From NCBI RefSeq assembly GCF_000756665.1, contig NZ_ARXV01000010.1, forward strand, positions 62,001 through 126,000: a stretch of 64,000 bases of DNA, written 5' to 3'. The stretch is from Alcanivorax nanhaiticus. GTDB taxonomy: Bacteria > Pseudomonadota > Gammaproteobacteria > Pseudomonadales > Alcanivoracaceae. The position numbers were made by a program, and so were the translations under genes. Below the pieces are notes generated by a model, which was not told the DNA's origin, searched no databases, and saw only the letters and a list, made by a program, of their open reading frames with translations. Shown here piece by piece: positions 1 to 7,736 of this stretch (within the stretch, counting starts at the first letter, position 1; every line of letters starts with the position of its first letter).

Positions 1-803
1 ATCCGCCCCAGGGAGGCGAGCATCCGCATGACAATGGAGTCCGCGGGCATTTCCATGGAGAACACCAGTACCGGCTTGCCGGCCTTGATGGCCACGTTTT
101 CGCACAGGTTCATGGCAAAGGTGGTCTTACCCATGGAAGGACGACCGGCGATGACCACCATGTCCGATGGCTGCAGACCACCTGTCATCTTGTCTAGCTC
201 ATCAAAGCCGGTGGTCACCCCGGTGATGGCGCTCTTGTTCTTGTAGAGCTCATCAATCCGGTCCACGGTCTTCTTGAGCACGGTCTTGATGTCTTGGGGG
301 CCTGAGCCCTTCTTCTGCTGCTCGGCAATCTCGAAGATGGCGGATTCCGCCTTGTCGAGAATCTCCAGCGACTTGCGCCCTTCCGGGTTGAAGGCGCTGT
401 CCGCTACATCATGGGATACATTGATCAGCTGCCGCAGGATACTGCGCTCACGGACGATCTCTGCATAGGCGGTGATGTTGGCCGCACTGGGCGTATTGCG
501 CGCCAGCTCAGACAAATAAGTCATGCCGCCAATCTCTTCCAACTGCCCCAGCTGCCCAAGAGCTTGGGACACCGTCACCAGATCACAGGGATTCTCTTCT
601 TCCACCAACTGGGCAATCACCTCAAAGATCTGGCGGTGGGCCTTGCGATAAAAGTCCCGAGCTCCGACCCGCTCTGCCACGTCATCCCAGGCACTGTTGT
701 TAAGCAGCAGACCACCCAGAATCGCCTGCTCGGCTTCCACGGAATTGGGCGGAATCTTCAGGTTTTCAGGCAGATGTTTATCCAGCGATACGGGTTCGTT
801 CAT
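1..803 (-). CDS. dnaB: Replicative DNA helicase DnaB, 3' end cut by window edge
   Basis: Encodes the first 267 residues of the hexameric replicative helicase that unwinds DNA ahead of the replisome; the rest lies beyond base 1. Translating the minus strand from the ATG at 801-803 gives an N-terminal DnaB domain (about residues 15-120), a linker, and the start of the RecA-like ATPase domain with Walker A GRPSMGKT at residues 220-227 (about 122-146). The family is about 460-470 residues. It follows the rpsF-priB-rpsR-rplI operon in the same direction, a common gammaproteobacterial order, but a strong hairpin separates it from rplI, so it probably has its own promoter in 804-920. Identity is certain; only the missing C-terminus cannot be judged. 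Confidence 0.97.
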   Translation of the reverse strand, partial: MNEPVSLDKHLPENLKIPPNSVEAEQAILGGLLLNNSAWDDVAERVGARDFYRKAHRQIFEVIAQLVEEENPCDLVTVSQALGQLGQLEEIGGMTYLSELARNTPSAANITAYAEIVRERSILRQLINVSHDVADSAFNPEGRKSLEILDKAESAIFEIAEQQKKGSGPQDIKTVLKKTVDRIDELYKNKSAITGVTTGFDELDKMTGGLQPSDMVVIAGRPSMGKTTFAMNLCENVAIKAGKPVLVFSMEMPADSIVMRMLASLGR

Positions 804-838
804 GGGGGCTTCCACAAGACCAGAAATCAGTAACGAGC

Positions 839-904
839 TTCGAGAAGCGAGTACCGAAAAGCACCGCAACCCGGCCTTTCGTAACTCGAAACCCGCTTCT
901 CGAA
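839..904. repeat. Intergenic inverted repeat, REP-like
   Basis: A perfect 11-bp inverted repeat (TTCGAGAAGCG at 839-849 and CGCTTCTCGAA at 894-904) sits between dnaB and rplI with a 44-bp spacer. The similarity extends imperfectly outward and inward (GAGCTTCGAGAAGCGAGTA against a diverged copy on the other strand). No T-tract follows, so it is not a simple terminator. It resembles a dispersed palindromic repeat unit pair; only one copy of this family is seen in the window. Confidence 0.5.
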
Positions 905-920
905 ACTCAAAATCACTTCA

Positions 921-955
921 ACGAAAAAGGGCATTGTCCTCTCGGACAATGCCCT
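921..955 (-). terminator. Terminator after rplI
   Basis: Read on the minus strand, a perfect 12-bp stem (928-939 with 944-955) and a 4-base loop are followed by TTTTTCGTT, a classical intrinsic terminator. It lies 53 bp after the rplI stop and should end the rpsF-priB-rpsR-rplI transcript before dnaB. Confidence 0.85.
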
Positions 956-1007
956 GATTCTGTCACCGCGCCCAGCAATGGGCAAACCGGTTGTCCGTTA
1001 CTGTCGA

Positions 1008-1460
1008 TTACTCGGCAGGAACCACAGCCAGCTTGATGGTAACAGTCACCTCGGCGTGCAGCGCCAGGTCGATTTCGAACTCACCGGTGTTGCGCAGAGC
1101 ACCATTCGGCAGTTTGACTTCGGCCTTTTCTACCGCAACTTCGGTAGCAGCTGACACGGCTTCAGCGATATCGCGGGTACCCACGGAGCCGAACAGTTTG
1201 CCTTCGTCACCGGCTTTGGCAGCGATGGTAACGGTAGCTTCGTTCAGCTTCTCGGCGCGAGCCTGGGCAGCAGTCAGCTGCTCGGCAGCATGCTTCTCCA
1301 GCTCGGCACGACGGGCTTCCACTTCAGCCAGGTTGGCTTTGGTGGCCGGCAGCGCCTTGCCCTGAGGGATCAGGAAGTTACGGCCGTAGCCGGAACGTAC
1401 GTCAACCACAGCACCCAGGTCGCCCAGGTTCTTGATAGTTTCCAGCAGGATCACTTGCAT
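1008..1460 (-). CDS. rplI: 50S ribosomal protein L9
   Basis: Structural protein of the large ribosomal subunit that binds 23S rRNA. The 150-residue product starts [13 protein letters not shown] and carries the N-terminal L9 signature ([15 protein letters not shown] around residues 23-37), then the long connecting helix rich in Ala, Glu and Arg, and the C-terminal domain ending [11 protein letters not shown]. Length is normal for the family (about 148-150). It is last in the rpsF-priB-rpsR-rplI operon, 18 bp after rpsR. Confidence 0.98.
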   Translation of the reverse strand: MQVILLETIKNLGDLGAVVDVRSGYGRNFLIPQGKALPATKANLAEVEARRAELEKHAAEQLTAAQARAEKLNEATVTIAAKAGDEGKLFGSVGTRDIAEAVSAATEVAVEKAEVKLPNGALRNTGEFEIDLALHAEVTVTIKLAVVPAE

Positions 1461-1478
1461 GATAGTAGTCCCCTCGGC

Positions 1479-1709
1479 TTAGCTGTCGTGGCTGTCAGTG
1501 TACGGCAGCAGCGCCAGGTAGCGGGCCTGCTTGATAGCAGACGCCAGCTGACGCTGATAGCGTGCCTTGGTGCCGGTGATACGGCTGGGCACGATCTTGC
1601 CAGTTTCAGTGATGTAGGCTTTAAGGGTGTCGAGATCTTTGTAATCGATGTACTCAACACCTTCCGCGGTGAAGCGGCAGAACTTGCGGCGACGATAAAA
1701 ACGGGCCAT
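1479..1709 (-). CDS. rpsR: 30S ribosomal protein S18
   Basis: Small-subunit protein of 76 residues that forms a heterodimer with S6 on the central domain of 16S rRNA. The sequence [17 protein letters not shown], the block [13 protein letters not shown] and the basic [20 protein letters not shown] are diagnostic. It sits between priB and rplI in the usual order; the spacing to priB is 14 bp, with AGGAG just upstream of the start. Confidence 0.98.
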   Translation of the reverse strand: MARFYRRRKFCRFTAEGVEYIDYKDLDTLKAYITETGKIVPSRITGTKARYQRQLASAIKQARYLALLPYTDSHDS

Positions 1710-1723
1710 TGGATATCTCCTCT

Positions 1724-2038
1724 TTAATCCTGGTTGAGGGTGTCCAGCGTTTGGGCAATCAGCTGCAAACGGTCCCGGGCGTCTCCTTTGTATCCGGCGC
1801 GGCTAAGGCACCCGGTTACCTTGATTCGCTGACCCTCTTTCAGGCTTTGAGCCTGTCGGGTCATCCCGCCTGCCAGTATCACAGCAATGCGGGCCTGGAC
1901 TTCACGGGGATGGCCGTCTTCCAGCTGGCGGGAGCGATGCTCGAGCCACAACCGTTGGCGGGGTACCCCTGCCGGTGTCAGTGCGACCTTTTCCAAGGTG
2001 GCGATTACACCGGTGAGTTCACAGTAATTGCTTTCCAA
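1724..2038 (-). CDS. priB: Primosomal replication protein N (PriB)
   Basis: A 104-residue single-OB-fold, single-stranded-DNA-binding protein that helps PriA and DnaT reload DnaB at stalled forks. It begins [18 protein letters not shown] and carries the conserved [13 protein letters not shown] segment (about residues 24-36). It is encoded between rpsF and rpsR, as is usual in gammaproteobacteria. It starts 2 bp after the rpsF stop, which suggests translational coupling. The position alone is almost diagnostic, since the family is divergent. Confidence 0.95.
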   Translation of the reverse strand: MESNYCELTGVIATLEKVALTPAGVPRQRLWLEHRSRQLEDGHPREVQARIAVILAGGMTRQAQSLKEGQRIKVTGCLSRAGYKGDARDRLQLIAQTLDTLNQD

Positions 2039-2040
2039 AA

Positions 2041-2382
2041 TTAGCTGGCAGCCCCCTCCTTCTCTTCGTTCTTCGCCAGGGGCGACGGCTCGGTAACAGC
2101 GTTGTCGCGACGAATTACGAGGTGACGGATTACGGCATCGTTAAAGCGGAAAGTGTTTTCCAGCTCGGCCAGGGTTTCGCCGTCACATTCGATGTTCAAC
2201 ATCACATAGTGGGCTTTGTGGATCTTGTTGATGGAGTAGGCCAGCTGGCGACGACCCCAGTCTTCAAGACGGTGGATGGTGCCCTTGCCATCAGTCACGA
2301 TCGCGCTGTAACGCTCGATCATGGCCGGCACCTGCTCGCTCTGGTCCGGGTGGACCAGGAACACAACTTCGTAATGACGCAT
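2041..2382 (-). CDS. rpsF: 30S ribosomal protein S6
   Basis: First gene of the operon; 113 residues, starting [25 protein letters not shown], with the conserved [26 protein letters not shown] block at about residues 40-65 and the variable acidic C-terminal tail (ending EEKEGAAS). It binds 16S rRNA as a complex with S18. A GGAGCT Shine-Dalgarno lies 5 bases before the ATG, and a possible autoregulatory hairpin precedes it. Confidence 0.98.
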   Translation of the reverse strand: MRHYEVVFLVHPDQSEQVPAMIERYSAIVTDGKGTIHRLEDWGRRQLAYSINKIHKAHYVMLNIECDGETLAELENTFRFNDAVIRHLVIRRDNAVTEPSPLAKNEEKEGAAS

Positions 2383-2401
2383 GGTAGCTCCTTACGGTTG
2401 A

Positions 2402-2417
2402 GACACCTCACGGTGTC
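2402..2417 (-). promoter_or_regulatory. Candidate S6:S18 leader hairpin
   Basis: On the minus strand the rpsF leader has a perfect 6-bp stem GACACC-GTGA-GGTGTC, with a CCG triplet at the stem-loop junction, about 20 bases upstream of the start codon. Many bacterial rpsF leaders carry a hairpin with a conserved CCG that is bound by the S6:S18 complex for feedback repression. The match in position and CCG is suggestive; the hairpin is short, so this is a candidate only. Confidence 0.4.
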
Positions 2418-2511
2418 AGATCAGCTTCCCGGGCAGCCTGGAGCCACTCGGTGAAGCAAGGAGACCCGCCCCCGCACCGTGAAAACACAGGCGGGACGCA
2501 GGAAGCGCGCG

Positions 2512-2541
2512 ATTCTATCCCATACACGCGGTCAGGCTCAA
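2512..2541 (-). promoter_or_regulatory. Promoter of the rpsF-priB-rpsR-rplI operon
   Basis: On the minus strand there is TTGAGC (2536-2541), an 18-bp spacer and TAGAAT (2512-2517), a good sigma-70 match. It would give a leader of about 120 bases that contains the candidate S6:S18 hairpin. Confidence 0.6.
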
Positions 2542-2676
2542 GGTATATCCATTGCCAATCGCATCCGGTCGTCGTATCCTGAACCGAAACAAAACGCTAC
2601 AAACGCTTACAGAAAGCGTCGTCTACCCTAAGCCCCTGATTAAAAAGGGGAAAACAACAACAATCGGGATACGACC

Positions 2677-3378
2677 ATGCACCTCAGAGCCCTGGCCATT
2701 GGCCTGAGCAGCTTTTGCTTGTTGTCCACACTTCACGCCAGTGAAGCGGTACCGCCATGTGGCGCGCCTGTATCTGTACCCGACAAGCCGGATCTGGAGA
2801 ACTATCCGGATTACACCGATTTTCTGCTGCAGATCATGAAGTACAAGCAGGCCAGCCAGCTCCAGGCACTTCATCAAACGGCCTGCCCGGATGATTATCT
2901 CCCGCAGAAAGTCGTCAGCAACGACCCAACCGTTATCAGCGAACCCGAAACGCTGGATGGAGCCCTGGCACGCACCTCACGGATTGAGCCCATCGACTAC
3001 CAGACCCATCCCACCTGGTATGACCGGTCCACCTCGCGCAGCTTCGAACTCCCCCCTCTTGCCGCCACTCTTCTCTCCGGGGAGCACATCCGCACCTTGC
3101 TCGGCAATGCCCACAGCGAAGAGCCCTTGGTGCTGCCTATGACCATTGTTGGCATGCAGCTTGAGGGAGTAAATGATGGTGGAGATGCCCTGAATCAGGA
3201 AACCGAGATGACCTACGACACTCTTGGGGCCAGGGAAACCCAAGCTTCCGTAGCAGCCTTTAAGGCTGAGAATACGCCGCTGATCACCAGCATCTATTTT
3301 GCCAACAACCTGACCTTCTACTACGACTCCAGCGGAGGAGTGGTTCGCATTGAGGCGGTTGCAGAAGGAGAGATGTAA
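2677..3378 (+). CDS. Secreted hypothetical protein, first of a tandem paralogous pair
   Basis: A 233-residue protein of unknown function. Residues 1-22 are a signal peptide (MHLRALAIGLSSFCLL, cleavage probably after HAS-EA), so it should be periplasmic or exported. The body contains NYPDYTDFLLQIMKYKQ (about residues 48-64), a PETLDGAL block, and a WYDRSTSRSFELPPL block; these three blocks recur in the next gene, which indicates a tandem duplication. I do not recognise the family. There are two conserved Cys (CGAP and TACPDD) that could form a disulfide. The gene is only 5 bp from its neighbour and probably forms a two-gene operon. Confidence 0.75.
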   Translation: MHLRALAIGLSSFCLLSTLHASEAVPPCGAPVSVPDKPDLENYPDYTDFLLQIMKYKQASQLQALHQTACPDDYLPQKVVSNDPTVISEPETLDGALARTSRIEPIDYQTHPTWYDRSTSRSFELPPLAATLLSGEHIRTLLGNAHSEEPLVLPMTIVGMQLEGVNDGGDALNQETEMTYDTLGARETQASVAAFKAENTPLITSIYFANNLTFYYDSSGGVVRIEAVAEGEM

Positions 3379-3383
3379 CCATC

Positions 3384-3977
3384 ATGGTGAGAGGAAAGAT
3401 TATTCTGTTTTTGGGCCTGGTTTGCGGGATAATCCTGCCTGCAGCCAGCGCCGCAAACCCAGACCTTCCTCATGAACAGCAACGCATTCTGGAGCAAGCG
3501 CTGGGCCCTCGCCCGGAAATTCGTAATTACAGTAAACAGGATCAGTTCGTCACCGACCTGCTGGCCTGGAAAGCCCGCCGCAAGACACTTACCCAAAAGC
3601 TACAGCAGGGAGAAGATATTCTTCCGCCCCAGCCCCGAAAACCCAACGACTGGCATCATGTCACCGGCCCGGAAGACCTGGACACAGCACTTCGCAATGC
3701 CAAAGGCTATCAACAGCCCAATTACAAGGAAACGCTCCGCTACGACCGCACCACGCACCTGAGCTTTCCCCTGCCCCCTCTTGGCAAACAACAGCTGGCC
3801 GATGAACGTCTTGAGCCCGTAAGGCCGCCGCTCAGACATCCCGCTGCCGAGGGCGTTCCGGAGCCGCTACTGGACGAAACCAGCCAATTACAACGGGAGA
3901 TGGCCGCACAACAAGCCGACCTGCCACCACCGTCGCTGGAACGCCAGCGATTTCTGGGCTACTCAGAGATGCGCTAA
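3384..3977 (+). CDS. Secreted hypothetical protein, second of the pair
   Basis: A 197-residue protein with a signal peptide (MVRGKIILFLGLVCGIILPAASA, about residues 1-23). It shares three blocks with the preceding protein in the same order: NYSKQDQFVTDLLAWKA, GPEDLDTALRNA and LRYDRTTHLSFPLPPL. It lacks the C-terminal part of its partner and instead ends in a proline-rich tail. A GGAGA Shine-Dalgarno lies inside the end of the upstream gene. Function is unknown; both genes are probably translated from one mRNA. It converges on rlmB with a 24-bp gap and no obvious terminator. Confidence 0.75.
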   Translation: MVRGKIILFLGLVCGIILPAASAANPDLPHEQQRILEQALGPRPEIRNYSKQDQFVTDLLAWKARRKTLTQKLQQGEDILPPQPRKPNDWHHVTGPEDLDTALRNAKGYQQPNYKETLRYDRTTHLSFPLPPLGKQQLADERLEPVRPPLRHPAAEGVPEPLLDETSQLQREMAAQQADLPPPSLERQRFLGYSEMR

Positions 3978-4001
3978 AGTCCTGCCTCGCAGCGGTAACG
4001 A

Positions 4002-4766
4002 CTACGCGCTCCCCCGCTGTGCTCGCACCGCAAACAGCACCACCCCTGTGGCTACAGACACATTCAGGCTCTGCACTTCACCCGCCATGGGGATTTCCAG
4101 CAACTGGTCACACTTGTCTCGAGTCAATCGTTTCAGGCCCGCGCCCTCTGCCCCCATCACCACAGCCAACGACTCTGGCGCCTGGAACTCAAACAGTGAG
4201 GCGCTTCGCTCTTCAAGGGCAGTACCCACCACCTGTACGCCACGTTCCTTGATCTGATCCAGCAAGGTCGCCAGATTCCCTACCTCATAATAGGCAAGAC
4301 TTTCCGCCGCCCCCACCGCCGTACGACAAGCCACCGGCGTCAGACCCGCAGCCCCACGACGAGGCACGATCACTCCCTGGACGCCGGCCGCATCGGCGCT
4401 ACGCAAACAGGCCCCCAGATTATGGGGATCGGTGACATTTTCCAGAATCAGAAGAAATGGGTTGGCTGGCTTGCTGTCCAGCCATTTGAGCAGGGCATTT
4501 TCATCCGCTGCACGACGTGGACGGGCCCGCGCCACAATCCCCTGATGCTGGGGACCCGCATGCTTCTCAAGCACGTCACGACGCGCCCGCTGCACAGCAA
4601 TACCAAAGTCTTTTGCAGCCTGGATCATCGCCTCCAGACGCGGCTCTTCACGCTCGGCACGGGTATCCTGGACAAACAACTCCAGCACCGCTTCGGGGCG
4701 ATGCCGCAACAGCGCCTCCACCGCGTGGAAGCCGGAATACATCAAGGGTTTCTGGGCTTTACTCAT
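4002..4766 (-). CDS. rlmB: 23S rRNA (guanosine-2'-O-)-methyltransferase RlmB
   Basis: SPOUT-family enzyme that methylates the 2'-O of G2251 in 23S rRNA using S-adenosylmethionine. The 254-residue product from MSKAQKPLMYSGFHAVEALLRHRP has the N-terminal L30e-like substrate-binding domain and the C-terminal trefoil-knot domain with motifs LILENVTDPHNLGACLRSADAAG, VMGAEGAGLKRL and IPMAGEVQSLNVSVATGV. I chose the ATG at 4766. The longer reading from 4829 would be translated from an intergenic inverted repeat (MLAGKLPHQS) and is not expected. It follows rnr in the same direction, the usual rnr-rlmB pair. Confidence 0.96.
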   Translation of the reverse strand: MSKAQKPLMYSGFHAVEALLRHRPEAVLELFVQDTRAEREEPRLEAMIQAAKDFGIAVQRARRDVLEKHAGPQHQGIVARARPRRAADENALLKWLDSKPANPFLLILENVTDPHNLGACLRSADAAGVQGVIVPRRGAAGLTPVACRTAVGAAESLAYYEVGNLATLLDQIKERGVQVVGTALEERSASLFEFQAPESLAVVMGAEGAGLKRLTRDKCDQLLEIPMAGEVQSLNVSVATGVVLFAVRAQRGSA

Positions 4767-4806
4767 TGGAAACGCCTGCACGCTACAGTAAGGAGGGAAA
4801 GATTGA

Positions 4807-4878
4807 TGTGGAAGCTTGCCTGCAAGCAATTAGCCACTCGCACCGCTGGCGCAAATGGCTTGCAGGCAAGCTTCCACA
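4807..4878. repeat. 21-bp inverted repeat between rnr and rlmB
   Basis: A perfect 21-bp inverted repeat (4807-4827 and 4858-4878, beginning TGTGGAAGCTTGCCTGCAAG) flanks a 30-bp centre. It is long enough to fold as a strong hairpin in mRNA and resembles REP/BIME elements in pseudomonads, which contain similar TGTGG...GCTTGC arms. It may protect the rnr 3' end or attenuate rlmB expression. It also explains the spurious N-terminal extension of rlmB. Confidence 0.75.
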
Positions 4879-4887
4879 GGATAGGGG

Positions 4888-7368
4888 CTAGCTCTTCTTG
4901 CTACGCCGGGCCGATTTCTTGCCACGAGGCGGGCCCTTGCGCTTGGCCTTGGGCTTGGGAATATCGCCCTTGGCCAGCTTTTCCCGTTCGGATGGCCCCT
5001 TCTTTGCCGTAGCGGATTGCCCTTCACCTTTCTGGCCAGCACGGCCCTTGCCGCCCTGCTTGCTACCGCTCTTGGGCCGCCCCTTGCGAGACGGAGTAGA
5101 GGACTCCAGCTGCAGGTCGATCTTGCGGTCTTCGGTGTGCACTGCCGCCACCCGCACGGTGACCGAATCACCGAGGCTGAAGGTGCGACCACTGCTCTCA
5201 CCCTTGAGGCTCAGATTCACCTCATCAAAGTGATAGTAGTCACTATCCAGGTTAGCCACATGTACCAGGCCATCAATGTGCAGTTCGTTGAGCTGGACAA
5301 ACAGCCCAAAGTTGGCCACACCACTGATCACGCCTTCAAAGACTTCACCGATGCGCGATTCCATGAACTGGCATTTGAGCCAGGAAATCACATCACGGGT
5401 CGCATCATCGGCGCGACGCTCGGTCATGGAACACTGCTCGCCAATCACCACCATGTCGGCCTGATTATAAGGCGCGATCTTTTCCCTCGGGATGGCCGGC
5501 AGCTTGCCCGGGTTGTCCACGTGGGCGGGCATGGCTTCGCTGCGAATCAGGAAACGGATGGCGCGATGCACCAACAGATCCGGATAGCGGCGGATCGGCG
5601 AGGTAAAGTGAGTATAGGCCTTGTAGGAGAGACCGAAGTGCCCCTTGTTCTCGGCCTCGTACTTGGCCTGGGTCATGGAGCGCAGCATCATGGTCTGAAT
5701 CACGTTGCGATCCGGGCGGTCCAGAATCTGCTCACGCAGTTGCTGGAACACGGCTGGCTTGGGCGCGCCTTCTGACCAGGCAATACTCAAGCCCAGACCT
5801 CCGAGGAACTGCTGCAACTTGCTCAGGCGCTCTTCCTTCGGCGGCTCATGATTCCGATACAGGGCCGGAATCTTCGCCTTCTCCAGCAGCTTGGCTGCAC
5901 AGATGTTGGCGGCCAGCATGGCCTCCTCGATCATGATATGCGCCACGTTGCGCACCACCGGCACCATGCCTTCGATCTTGTGGTTTTCATCGTAGATGAT
6001 GCGGGTTTCTTCGCTATCGAAGTCGATGGCACCCCGCTCTACCCGGCGCTTGCGCAGCGCCAGGAACATCTCGTGGTACGCCCACAGCATATCCAGGGAT
6101 TCATCATCCAGGCTGGCCACGGTTTCCAGTGCCAGCTCGGATTCCGGCTCCTCGATCATGGCACCCACCTTGGTATAGGTAAGGCGATGACGGGAGCGCA
6201 TGACCCCCTCACGGAACACGAAGCCCGAGAGACGACCATTGGCGGAGATGGTCATGTCGCAATAGAGACACAGCCGGTCCACATGGGGATTCAGGGAGCA
6301 CAGACCATTGGACAGCGCCTCCGGCAACATGGGGATCACCCGGTTGGGGAAGTACACCGAGTTACCGCGCTTGGCCGCTTCGCGATCCAGCGCTGAACCC
6401 GGATACACGTAGTGACTGACATCGGCAATGGCCACGATCAGACGCCAGCCACCGCGAGGACGACGCTCTACATAAACCGCATCATCAAAGTCACGGGCAT
6501 CTTCACCATCAATCGTCACCAGAGGCAGATCACGCAGATCCACCCGGTTGGCCTTGGCCTTGTGAGGCACCGCATCGCCAAAGGCGTTGGCCTGCTCTTC
6601 AACACCTTCCGGCCAGACGTGAGGAATCTCAAAACGGCGCAGGGCCACTTCGATTTCCATGCCCGCCTGATCCGGCGTGGCAATCACTTCCTCCAGACGC
6701 ACCAGCACATGATGTTCGCGACTGGGGTACTGGGTAATAGAGGCACGAACATGATCTCCCGGATTGGGCTTGATGCCATTCTTGTCTTCTACCAACACTT
6801 CCTTGGTGATGCGGCGGTTTTCCGGCTCGACAAAGCTGATTCCGGCTTCCCGGTAATAGCGACCCACCACTTCGGTGGTCGCACGTTCAGTAATCTCGAC
6901 GATACGCGCTTCTTTTTTGCCGAAGCGGTTCACTCCCGCATCGCTAACCAGCACCCGGTCACCGTCCATGACCTTTTCCATCTGGCGCGGGCCAAGGAAC
7001 AGGTCACTGAGGGATTTGTCATCCGGAATCAGGAACCCAAAGCCATCCTTATGGCCCTGGATCTTGCCGGCAATGAGGTCCATGCGGGACACCACACCGA
7101 CCTTGCCATTACGGTTCTGCACCAGCTGGGCATCGCGCAACATGGCGCGGACACGGCGGTCGAGACCGACTTCACCTTCCTCGCCCACCTCCAGCAGCTC
7201 CGCCAGCTCATCGAAGGACAGGGGCTTACCCTGATCATTGAGTACATCCAGAATCAGCTCACGGCTGGGCACCGGATTTTCGTACTTTTCCGCCTCTCGG
7301 TCGGCATGGGGGTCGCGATAACTTTTTTTAGGGGGCATTGAAGATTTTTTCGAAAAGGGATTTGACAT
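4888..7368 (-). CDS. rnr: Ribonuclease R
   Basis: 3'-5' processive exoribonuclease that degrades structured RNA, including rRNA and mRNA decay intermediates. The 826-residue product has an N-terminal winged-helix domain (about 30-95), two cold-shock domains (about 100-240), and the RNB catalytic domain with GEDARDFDDAVY at 288-299 (Asp290, Asp293, Asp295 and Asp296 coordinate Mg). It then has an S1 domain (about 650-735) and a Lys-rich tail (740-826), as in the family. The start at 7368 directly follows a stop codon; an internal ATG at 7338 (MPPKKS) is also possible and neither has a clear Shine-Dalgarno. The start codon overlaps the -35 box of the divergent tRNA-Leu promoter. Confidence 0.96.
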   Translation of the reverse strand: MSNPFSKKSSMPPKKSYRDPHADREAEKYENPVPSRELILDVLNDQGKPLSFDELAELLEVGEEGEVGLDRRVRAMLRDAQLVQNRNGKVGVVSRMDLIAGKIQGHKDGFGFLIPDDKSLSDLFLGPRQMEKVMDGDRVLVSDAGVNRFGKKEARIVEITERATTEVVGRYYREAGISFVEPENRRITKEVLVEDKNGIKPNPGDHVRASITQYPSREHHVLVRLEEVIATPDQAGMEIEVALRRFEIPHVWPEGVEEQANAFGDAVPHKAKANRVDLRDLPLVTIDGEDARDFDDAVYVERRPRGGWRLIVAIADVSHYVYPGSALDREAAKRGNSVYFPNRVIPMLPEALSNGLCSLNPHVDRLCLYCDMTISANGRLSGFVFREGVMRSRHRLTYTKVGAMIEEPESELALETVASLDDESLDMLWAYHEMFLALRKRRVERGAIDFDSEETRIIYDENHKIEGMVPVVRNVAHIMIEEAMLAANICAAKLLEKAKIPALYRNHEPPKEERLSKLQQFLGGLGLSIAWSEGAPKPAVFQQLREQILDRPDRNVIQTMMLRSMTQAKYEAENKGHFGLSYKAYTHFTSPIRRYPDLLVHRAIRFLIRSEAMPAHVDNPGKLPAIPREKIAPYNQADMVVIGEQCSMTERRADDATRDVISWLKCQFMESRIGEVFEGVISGVANFGLFVQLNELHIDGLVHVANLDSDYYHFDEVNLSLKGESSGRTFSLGDSVTVRVAAVHTEDRKIDLQLESSTPSRKGRPKSGSKQGGKGRAGQKGEGQSATAKKGPSEREKLAKGDIPKPKAKRKGPPRGKKSARRSKKS

Positions 7369-7389
7369 TCAGCCATCATATACTAGAAT
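7362..7389 (+). promoter_or_regulatory. Promoter of tRNA-Leu
   Basis: TTGACA (7362-7367), a 16-bp spacer and TAGAAT (7384-7389) form a near-consensus sigma-70 promoter about 80 bp upstream of the tRNA. Its -35 box overlaps the divergent rnr start codon. A GC-rich discriminator (CACGCGC) follows the -10, as in stringently controlled stable-RNA promoters. Confidence 0.8.
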
Positions 7390-7467
7390 GCACGCGCTTT
7401 CGCGATGAACCTTACGTGAAACGGTAAAAACTTTACCGGATCGCCCTATAAGGCTCAGCACGAAATT

Positions 7468-7554
7468 GCCGAGGTGGTGAAATTGGTAGACACGCTAGCT
7501 TCAGGTGCTAGTGGGGGCAACCCCGTGGAGGTTCAAGTCCTCTCCTCGGCACCA
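7468..7554 (+). tRNA. tRNA-Leu (anticodon CAG)
   Basis: An 87-base class II tRNA: acceptor arms GCCGAGG and CCTCGGC pair fully, the D-loop contains TTGGTAGA, the anticodon stem-loop is CTAGC-TTCAGGT-GCTAG with anticodon CAG (reads CUG), there is a long variable arm, a T-loop GGTTCAAGTCC, and an encoded CCA. It is followed by a terminator and then an integrase gene, so it is probably an island attachment site. Confidence 0.97.
7530..7554 (+). other. Probable attachment site (att) in the tRNA-Leu 3' end
   Basis: The T-arm to CCA segment of tRNA-Leu is the usual crossover target of P4-type integrases, and such an integrase begins 183 bp downstream. No second copy of this segment was seen in the window, so the other end of any element lies outside or has decayed. 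This is inferred from family behaviour. Confidence 0.5.
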
Positions 7555-7580
7555 AACATGACTCTTACGGAGTCCGACAA

Positions 7581-7613
7581 AGCCCTGCAACCGTCTGGTT
7601 CAGGGCTTTTTTC
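7581..7613 (+). terminator. Terminator of tRNA-Leu
   Basis: AGCCCTG (7581-7587) pairs with CAGGGCT (7601-7607), with the inner ACC/GGT also able to pair, followed by an uninterrupted T-run. A strong intrinsic terminator 27 bp after the tRNA. Confidence 0.9.
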
Positions 7614-7667
7614 GTTTATACTCGCTCTAATCCCATCCGATGGAATCCAACCAGATACCAGCATTTC

Positions 7668-7718
7668 TGTTGGTACTTATGTTGGCACTGCCCTGCTGGC
7701 CTCTTTCAGATACCAACA
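7668..7718. promoter_or_regulatory. Repeated TGTTGGYAC sites before the integrase
   Basis: Two direct copies of TGTTGG(T/C)AC (7668-7676 and 7680-7688, 12 bp apart) and one inverted copy TACCAACA (7711-7718) lie within 70 bp upstream of the integrase start. They could be integrase arm-type binding sites or an operator controlling integrase transcription. Purely sequence-based. Confidence 0.4.
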
Positions 7719-7736
7719 ACGCCCAAGGAACAGGAA

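Noticed and set aside
4767-4829. N-terminal extension of rlmB (MLAGKLPHQ...)
   Set aside because: Encoded by the intergenic inverted repeat and not needed for the family length; the ATG at 4766 fits.
5017-7341. Long plus-strand open frames opposite rnr
   Set aside because: Antisense shadows of a GC-rich gene, with no family-like motifs.
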